NCBI GenBank assembly: GCA_009649835.1 | Contig: PYCK01000231.1 | Location: 1 to 10,413, forward strand | DNA length: 10,413 nt | From: Candidatus Methanocomedens sp. | GTDB lineage: Archaea; Halobacteriota; Methanosarcinia; Methanosarcinales; Methanocomedenaceae | Reading direction: 5' to 3' | Part shown: positions 5,570 through 10,413 of the stretch, in pieces | Numbering within the stretch: position 1 is the first letter of the stretch | Layout of the letters: every line of letters starts with the position of its first letter | Position numbers and translations under genes: made by a program | The notes under the pieces: model-generated | What the model was told of the DNA's origin: nothing | What the model saw: only the letters and a program-made list of their open reading frames with translations | Databases searched by the model: none

Positions 5570-6430
5570 TTAAAGTAATCCCGACCTCTGTAGAACAAAC
5601 AGGTCTTCTGTACTGATCTTTTCGCCAAGTCTAAACTGGGAATATATTTCTTCCGCTTCCTTCTTGGCCTGGGCTTTGACAACAGACTCCCTGCCCTTCT
5701 TGCCCTTTCGTTTAAGACCGATTATCAGTTTATCAAAGTCACGTATTTCTTTCTGGGTCTTGATGAAAAGCCTGTGCTGTTCATCAGCAGACTCCTGTAT
5801 TTTGACAAAATCCTTGTGTACTTTATCCGATTCCGCCCTGACCCTATCGGCTTCCTTGAAGGTCTTTATCATCTTTTCATGATATTCCTGGGCAGCCTCA
5901 GCATATTCCTTTACTTTTTCGTGATGCACGGAAGCCTCGTCTTTTGATTTCTGGGCTTCTTCAAGTAATGTCTTGAGTTCCAGGTTACTTTCAAGCTGGC
6001 CTTTTTTCCTTTTGAACTCTTCTGTGAGATGGCCGATTTTCTCCACCAGTTCACGTTCTTTATTTGAGTCCATCACCCTGGTCATCTGCTCAAACTCGAG
6101 ATGGTCTATCTCCTTCTTGAGATCCTTAATAGATGGTCCGTCACTCAGGTTCAGGTCCTTCCTTAGTTTGTCTACCTGCGCATAGACATTACTGGCCTTT
6201 TCATTCACTTCATCGCGCTTGGCCTTGTTCTCACTGACCAATGTATTATTGGTATCCCTCAGGTTCTTGAGTTCCTGGGCTTCATCAATGAGTTCCTTTG
6301 TGCGCTTGTTAAGTTCATTTCGCTTGCTTGCTAACGTACTTGCTTCAGTGTTGAGCTTGTTACGCATTTCCTTATTTTCTTCAGACTTTACACTTAATTC
6401 TGTTTTCCTGGTTTGAAGTTCTTGTAGCAT
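5570..6430 (-). CDS. Archaeal long coiled-coil protein (COG1340-like)
   Basis: A 286-residue, highly charged protein that is helical from about residue 1 to 250, with heptad-like spacing of Leu/Ile/Val among Lys and Glu and almost no Gly or Pro except near residues 97-99 (GPS), where the first coil may break. A basic stretch GLKRKGKKGRESVV lies around 239-252. It ends with AEEIYSQFRLGEKISTEDLFVLQRSGLL (259-286), a conserved tail of an uncharacterised archaeal coiled-coil family (COG1340), whose members are sometimes misannotated as phosphoserine phosphatase. The function is unknown; a structural or scaffold role is guesswork. A GGAGG at 6442-6446 sits 11 nt before the ATG, a slightly long spacing. 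The gene is convergent with trmY and separated by 27 bp containing its terminator. Confidence 0.85.
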   Translation of the reverse strand: MLQELQTRKTELSVKSEENKEMRNKLNTEASTLASKRNELNKRTKELIDEAQELKNLRDTNNTLVSENKAKRDEVNEKASNVYAQVDKLRKDLNLSDGPSIKDLKKEIDHLEFEQMTRVMDSNKERELVEKIGHLTEEFKRKKGQLESNLELKTLLEEAQKSKDEASVHHEKVKEYAEAAQEYHEKMIKTFKEADRVRAESDKVHKDFVKIQESADEQHRLFIKTQKEIRDFDKLIIGLKRKGKKGRESVVKAQAKKEAEEIYSQFRLGEKISTEDLFVLQRSGLL

Positions 6431-6705
6431 TACCTGTTAGTCCTCCTTTTCCAACTAATGACGCTGGTATTTTTTTGTATCTCATAATGGACGATACAAC
6501 ATTTTGACAGCCGAGCCAGCTGCCGATTTTTTGGCTGGTGGATTGGTATACCCAATCATCCGGCCAATCCATCTTACTCTCATTATGAAGGGACAAGATT
6601 TAAAGAATATTGATAAATTGATTGTTTTTTTATTAAGAGAGGAATAAGCATTCTTGCATTTATCAGGGATAAATCCTTAAAACCCTTACCTCCAACCTGA
6701 TTAGT

Positions 6706-6795
6706 TCAATATAATCCTGGAAATCTGTAAATCTCTTCACCATCAAGCAATAATGGATACTCAGGTGATTGTCCTTTTAAATAAGGGCATCCCTT
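6706..6795 (-). pseudogene. Possible remnant of a small protein gene
   Basis: The minus strand encodes 29 codons ending in TGA (6706-6708), with a protein-like composition: it starts KGCPYLKGQSPEYP and ends DGEEIYRFPGLY. The frame is closed by TAA at 6796-6798 and has no start codon. Another frame is open further upstream, to at least 6854, and reads NFPVYKSIDKKRKAKSSEKV; it ends in a stop within the remnant, so one frameshift near 6785-6800 would join them. No family is recognised. It may be a decayed gene, a sequencing frameshift, or chance. Confidence 0.25.
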
Positions 6796-6855
6796 TTAAC
6801 CTTTTCGGAGGATTTGGCCTTGCGCTTTTTATCGATACTTTTGTAAACAGGAAAG

Positions 6856-6863
6856 TTAAATAA
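6856..6863 (+). promoter_or_regulatory. TATA box of the membrane metal-binding protein gene
   Basis: TTAAATAA, with its centre about 30 bp upstream of the ATG at 6890. It predicts initiation at about 6886 and a leader of only a few nucleotides. A second TATTTAA at 6866-6872 is slightly too close to the start codon. Confidence 0.45.
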
Positions 6864-6889
6864 AGTATTTAATGGATGGATAAAAAACG

Positions 6890-7351
6890 ATGCCGGACGG
6901 AAAAAACCATAATATCATCAACATCACTGTATTGGTAATTATCATTTCAGGACTTTATTCCTTATCTACAAGGGCTGATATTGTATTGCCCATGGAATAT
7001 TTGAATTTTCAAACTATATCGGTTTTTTCAATCTCATATCTATTTGGCACCTTTTTCCTGAGCCCTGACCTGGATATAGACAGTTCCCCTTACGGGAGGT
7101 GGGGGATATTCAGGTTCCTGTGGTGGCCCTACAAGGTTATGTTCAGGCACAGGGGACTGTCGCACCATTTTATTTTCGGACCTTTGACGATCCTTGCCTA
7201 TTTTACACTTATACTGATACCAGTCCTGGTATTGGCTGGATCTGAAATATACCGGGTACCAGTTGAACTCATCGCAGCGGTCATGCTGGGCATCTGGATA
7301 TCCATAGAACTGCATATCATGGCTGATATGGTTGTCTCGGAGATATATTAA
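6890..7351 (+). CDS. Small membrane metal-binding protein (DUF2227-like)
   Basis: A 153-residue protein with about four hydrophobic segments (roughly 9-27, 40-57, 95-117 and 125-143) and polar residues arranged like a metal site. These include GKNHN at 4-8, SPDLDID at 58-64, HRGLSHH at 87-93, and H142 and D146 in ELHIMAD. This layout matches the DUF2227 / YdjM-like 'membrane-bound metal-dependent hydrolase' type found in archaea and cyanobacteria, for which no reaction is established. Length and termini look complete. The gene stands alone on the plus strand with its own promoter, convergent with the next gene across 29 bp. Family assignment is by motif recall, so moderately sure. Confidence 0.82.
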   Translation: MPDGKNHNIINITVLVIIISGLYSLSTRADIVLPMEYLNFQTISVFSISYLFGTFFLSPDLDIDSSPYGRWGIFRFLWWPYKVMFRHRGLSHHFIFGPLTILAYFTLILIPVLVLAGSEIYRVPVELIAAVMLGIWISIELHIMADMVVSEIY

Positions 7352-7380
7352 TGTAGATGGGCAGTGAGCAACATCGCAGC

Positions 7381-7845
7381 CTAATCTTTTTTACCTTCGC
7401 GGTCCTGGTATTCTTTTTCGATAATGGATATCCATTTCCTGATGAAATCCCCTGGCATGCCGCAGGCTTCCATTGCGGCCCGTTCGTTTTGTATGCGTGA
7501 CTTCATCATAGCTTCAGGGGACAGGTCAATTCCTGCACATTTAGCTTTAGTCTTCCTTTCAGGTTCAAAGGGCTGGAAATCGGGAATTTCATCGACCACT
7601 TCGACCTGGCAGGATCCTACTATCTCTTTACAGGCCGTGGCCACTGAATCAATATAATCCTGTTTGCCTTCAAGATATAGTGTTCCGGGCTCTCCAGACC
7701 TCAGGTGGGCTGTTATATCCAGGTCCTTGCCGAACCAGCCCTTACGGCTTTTCATGTCCCATTTGCTGGTCTTAGGGAAGGATGCCTTAATGGCGGCTTT
7801 GTTCTGGCTGTATGTGGTTCCGGGGAAGTGTATTTTGACAGGCAT
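7381..7845 (-). CDS. Conserved-looking archaeal protein of unknown function
   Basis: I do not recognise a family. The 154 residues fall into two parts. Residues 1-85 (from VKIHFPGT through SKWDMKSRKGWFGKDLDITAHL and GTLYLEGKQDYIDSV to QVEVVDE) alternate strand-like and helix-like stretches, as in a small alpha/beta domain. Residues 86-154 are an acidic/proline linker (IPDFQPFEPE) followed by a charged helical tail. Four cysteines (72, 79, 103, 128) are not arranged as a finger. No signal peptide or membrane segment is present, so it is cytosolic. The frame is open to TTG codons at 7852-7854 and 7849-7851, but the ATG at 7843-7845 is preferred; a minus-strand TATA-like ATATAAG at 7873-7879 predicts initiation just before it. 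The stop is TAG, the only TAG among the ten genes here. Confidence 0.72.
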   Translation of the reverse strand: MPVKIHFPGTTYSQNKAAIKASFPKTSKWDMKSRKGWFGKDLDITAHLRSGEPGTLYLEGKQDYIDSVATACKEIVGSCQVEVVDEIPDFQPFEPERKTKAKCAGIDLSPEAMMKSRIQNERAAMEACGMPGDFIRKWISIIEKEYQDREGKKD

Positions 7846-7872
7846 GCCCAACAATAGAAGCTCTTCCTTAAG

Positions 7873-7879
7873 CTTATAT
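7873..7879 (-). promoter_or_regulatory. Probable TATA box of the unknown protein gene
   Basis: ATATAAG on the minus strand, with its centre about 31 bp upstream of the ATG at 7845. It predicts a transcript start near 7850 and a leader of only a few nucleotides. This would leave out the alternative TTG at 7852-7854. Confidence 0.4.
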
Positions 7880-7956
7880 TATTGCTACCTGTAAAGTCTC
7901 GTATGACTGCATGGCGCTATACAATGTAATATTGTTGTGTTAAGCTGTAAACAAAA

Positions 7957-10413
7957 TCATTCTAGATTAATAGTAACTGTCCCGCCGTCCAATACATCCT
8001 GTTCCGCAACATCCACGGTCTTTGATACATCCCCTGCTGTGATGGTATATGGCCCGGTGGGCCTGGTATCAAAGTTGGTCTCATCCTGTATTGGGCCCAG
8101 TGTGGAATACGGCACCACAAAGCTATATGTACCGTTCTCTACAGTTGCAGTCTGGGTATATGTGAACAACCGGCCCTGGTTTGTCATGATACTGTTGGAG
8201 ATCTTAACTATGGTGCCTTCGGGTGCTTTTCCGGTAATGGTCGCACCGTCCACGAACTCGAAGATCTTAACATAACCGGTATCTTCCACCTGGAGATTGC
8301 CGTCATATAACATATTATATAGTGCCTTGCATCTCTTTTCCTCACTACCGCCGCGGGTATTGGGGTTGGCCTGGGATTCATGCACCAGCCTGTAATGCTT
8401 TAGCCCGTCCCCGTCAAAAATGTGCAGACGTCCTTCCATACTGGTGTACCAGTACTGCTTAAAAATTGGTTGTTCCTGGCCTGATATTACAGCCCACGTC
8501 CGGTAATCTCCCCCGTCGTGCCCGTCCCATACACCCATTATATCCAGAATGGCATAGGCCATGTAGGCGTTGCTGACAATGTACCGGGAGCCGGGTTTAT
8601 CGTTTACCCCCAGGTTCCACAGCACTTCATCAGCAGCCTCTTCAGACTGGGCAGTGAAGAATGTGGATGCGCCAGGGGCATGGTTGGTGCCGCCGCCGAT
8701 GCCGGCCTGGAAGGGGTTGGCGTTGGGGATGCGGTGGGCGAAGTATGTGATGACATGGCCGTAGTCCCACCAGGACATGACGCCATAGGCGGTGTCAGGG
8801 TACTGGAAGGTCTCGCCTGCTAGTGGTCGGTCGTATATGGCGTCGAAGTCCAGACCCGGGTCGGGTGTGTTGTAGCGCATCCAGGTGAGGGATTCGTGCC
8901 ACTGGTAGTAGTCTGAACCGATGGTGCCGCCGGCTGTGGAGCGGGATGCCACGTTGAAGTTGGGAAGGAATACTACCATGATCACGATAGCGACTACGAG
9001 GGCAGAGAGAATGTGGCGGGTCAGGTCTGAGGTGAGGAATTCCTGGAGGGAGCGGGGGGTTGAGACCTGGTTTCTGAATCTACTTGAAATGTCCTTCAAA
9101 CCTGCGATGTCGAGAATTCCTATGCCTATGAAGGCTGAGAGTAAAGCTACATTGACGGAATAGTAGTAGAACCAGCGGTTCTGGCCGGTTGTGAGGGCGA
9201 ACATGGTGAAGCACCATATCAGGAACATGGCTTTTTCGGGCTCCCATTTACGGAAGATGAGAAGGGCTCCTATGGCTACCATGGCGAGCAGGGCGATGTA
9301 ATAGGTTGATACGAACTCAAATATGCCGGGGTAGCTGCCGTAGAAGTTGTTGGGGTAGCTGGCATAGCCGAAGATCATCTGGTGGGTGGGGGGTTGGGCT
9401 TCGGCGATTGTGAGGCCGCCGCCCTCGCGGGACTGGAAGATTGTGAAGAAGGTCTGGAAACTTGAGAATACGCTGGGGACGAAGAGTTTGGCTGTGATAA
9501 GGCCAAGGGCGTATATGCCTGCTATGGTGAGGGGATAGTAGATTTTTTCGATGTTCTTTTCTCGCATTTTTATGGATAGTAGGGCTAAGACAAGGAAAAA
9601 TATGGCGCTTCCGAGGGTGATTAGGATGTGGAGATAGGAGTAACGGCCAGCAGAAAATCTATTTAATGGGTCTACAAAGAATACCACCAGAGGGAAAGCA
9701 AATAAGAATGTAATAAAGCTCACCATACAAAGTCCTTCAACAGACCTTCCACGCATGTGGTTTATGATGTACTGTAGAACAATAAATATTGCAACAATAC
9801 CGCCGTAGAATACCCCGTTCGACCATTGGAGTATATATAATCCAAAAGCAATTCCTGCAAAGATTGAAATGACAGCATGAGGCTTTAATTTATTCCAGTT
9901 CTTATTCTGGATGTCATTCAGTGAAATGTCCTTGCCTTTGACTGATTTGACAGCCATAATGAAGAACATGAGGAATAAAGCACTGAAGAACACCTCGCCT
10001 GCATGGTGGTCTGTAAACCCCATTATGGAACGGGATAATATTTGTCCCGGCATCACTGCAATCATGAAAGCAGCTAATAATCCAACACGCTTGTCAAATA
10101 CGTCCCTGCCAATGAAGTAAATTGGGAATACTATTAGTGCGCCGAATATCCCTGGGAAATATGCACCCACAGTTTGTGTCAGTTCGAGAGTTGGGGAACC
10201 CGCTCCCAGAATTAATGAGGTGATTGCTATCATATATGTCCAGAGGGGGCCGAAATGCAGGGTTTGACCGGTTGGGTACAGTGTGAATACTTCATACCAT
10301 ATTCTATGCGGAAAATTATGAAGTAGATTTTCCACGAGGCGCATGTGGAATACAGCATCATCGGCAGCGAATCCAATGATACCGCCTTTGAATACAGCAT
10401 CATATGGCAGTAC
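7957..10413 (-). CDS. aglB: AglB/STT3 oligosaccharyltransferase, N-terminus cut off by the window
   Basis: The catalytic subunit of archaeal protein N-glycosylation, which moves a glycan from a dolichyl phosphate donor to Asn in Asn-X-Ser/Thr sequons on the outer face of the membrane. 818 residues are visible. The frame is still open at 10413, so the first ATG inside it (10342-10344) is internal and only the first membrane helix and short loops are missing. Order (visible numbering): GFAADDAVFHMR at 14-25 with the first catalytic acidic motif; many membrane helices over about 50-485; GFTDHHAGE at 132-140 (second acidic motif); LTIAE at 334-338 (the TIxE sequon-binding glutamate); the WWDYG signature at 548-552; then a soluble domain. 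A C-terminal beta domain (about 715-818) resembles long AglB forms. The DK-motif region looks degenerate, and base composition shifts within the gene. Confidence 0.97.
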   Translation of the reverse strand, partial: VLPYDAVFKGGIIGFAADDAVFHMRLVENLLHNFPHRIWYEVFTLYPTGQTLHFGPLWTYMIAITSLILGAGSPTLELTQTVGAYFPGIFGALIVFPIYFIGRDVFDKRVGLLAAFMIAVMPGQILSRSIMGFTDHHAGEVFFSALFLMFFIMAVKSVKGKDISLNDIQNKNWNKLKPHAVISIFAGIAFGLYILQWSNGVFYGGIVAIFIVLQYIINHMRGRSVEGLCMVSFITFLFAFPLVVFFVDPLNRFSAGRYSYLHILITLGSAIFFLVLALLSIKMREKNIEKIYYPLTIAGIYALGLITAKLFVPSVFSSFQTFFTIFQSREGGGLTIAEAQPPTHQMIFGYASYPNNFYGSYPGIFEFVSTYYIALLAMVAIGALLIFRKWEPEKAMFLIWCFTMFALTTGQNRWFYYYSVNVALLSAFIGIGILDIAGLKDISSRFRNQVSTPRSLQEFLTSDLTRHILSALVVAIVIMVVFLPNFNVASRSTAGGTIGSDYYQWHESLTWMRYNTPDPGLDFDAIYDRPLAGETFQYPDTAYGVMSWWDYGHVITYFAHRIPNANPFQAGIGGGTNHAPGASTFFTAQSEEAADEVLWNLGVNDKPGSRYIVSNAYMAYAILDIMGVWDGHDGGDYRTWAVISGQEQPIFKQYWYTSMEGRLHIFDGDGLKHYRLVHESQANPNTRGGSEEKRCKALYNMLYDGNLQVEDTGYVKIFEFVDGATITGKAPEGTIVKISNSIMTNQGRLFTYTQTATVENGTYSFVVPYSTLGPIQDETNFDTRPTGPYTITAGDVSKTVDVAEQDVLDGGTVTINLE

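Larger units (their letters stand above)
6431..6889. other. 459-bp AT-rich intergenic region
   Basis: No intact gene is convincing here. The left part (6431-6480) is the leader and probable promoter (ACAAAAAAATAC at 6467-6477, minus strand) of the coiled-coil gene. At 6516-6538, CCAGC can pair with GCTGG. At 6540-6570, GGATTGG can pair with CCAATCC, or GATTGG with the nearer CCAATC (6552-6557), two mutually exclusive hairpins. A seven-T run lies at 6625-6631 on the plus strand. At 6706-6795 (minus) there is a stretch that reads like protein but has no start codon. The right end carries the promoter of the gene at 6890. Confidence 0.5.

Noticed and set aside
6381..6596. A 71-codon minus-strand open frame upstream of the coiled-coil gene
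   Set aside because: It starts with TTG, overlaps the real gene's first 50 bases in another frame, covers that gene's likely promoter, and has no recognisable motif.
6585..6647. A 20-codon plus-strand micro-ORF starting ATGAAGGGACAAG
   Set aside because: It has no ribosome-binding site or clear promoter, and its AT-rich composition makes chance likely. The seven-T run lies inside it, so it is not a downstream terminator.
7349..7383. Pyrrolysine read-through of the TAG stop of the 7381-7845 gene
   Set aside because: Read-through would add only 11 codons before a TAA. TAG is also used as a plain stop, and no Pyl gene or other in-frame TAG is visible in the window.

Overview
This window is chromosomal DNA from a euryarchaeon, most likely a methanogen or a related anaerobic methane/alkane oxidiser (Methanosarcinales/ANME-like). 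The evidence is a complete O-phosphoserine-tRNA ligase (SepRS), known essentially from methanogens and close relatives such as Archaeoglobus; a CooC-type nickel ATPase that serves CO dehydrogenase; the archaeal tRNA methyltransferase TrmY; an archaeal THEP1 NTPase; a translin-family protein; and an AglB-type oligosaccharyltransferase. Starts often lie about 21-31 bp from an archaeal TATA box, and T-tracts follow one gene. The exact genus cannot be read from the sequence. I see no mobile element, CRISPR array, tRNA or rRNA.

Layout. 1-153: GC-rich, hairpin-rich intergenic DNA. 154-2292 (minus): sepS followed directly by a THEP1 NTPase, a likely two-gene operon. 2311-2451: sepS promoter region with a perfect AT-rich inverted repeat and a small GNA-type hairpin. 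2452-3072 (minus): translin/Trax-like protein. 3291-4043 (minus): CooC. 4044-4232: intergenic DNA with a 60-bp near-perfect palindrome built from 9-bp ACAGGAT repeats. 4233-4865 (minus): metallophosphoesterase, divergent from 4931-5542 (plus): trmY, with one TATA-like element between them. 5570-6430 (minus): long coiled-coil protein convergent with trmY, with a T-tract terminator. 6431-6889: AT-rich intergenic DNA, possibly with decayed coding sequence. 6890-7351 (plus): small membrane metal-binding protein. 7381-7845 (minus): unrecognised archaeal protein. 7957 to the window end (minus): aglB, whose N-terminus is cut off.

Functional themes. Much of the window concerns RNA and translation: Cys-tRNA formation through phosphoserine (SepRS), tRNA position-54 modification (TrmY), a putative RNase-like translin and possibly the THEP1 NTPase. 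CooC supports Ni insertion into CODH/ACS, although no CODH gene is in view. AglB transfers the lipid-linked glycan to S-layer and other surface proteins.

No clearly new multi-gene system was found. The most interesting signals are the composition shift inside aglB together with an unusual DK-motif segment, the palindromic ACAGGAT repeat, the perfect inverted repeat upstream of sepS, and the shared divergent TATA between the phosphoesterase gene and trmY.
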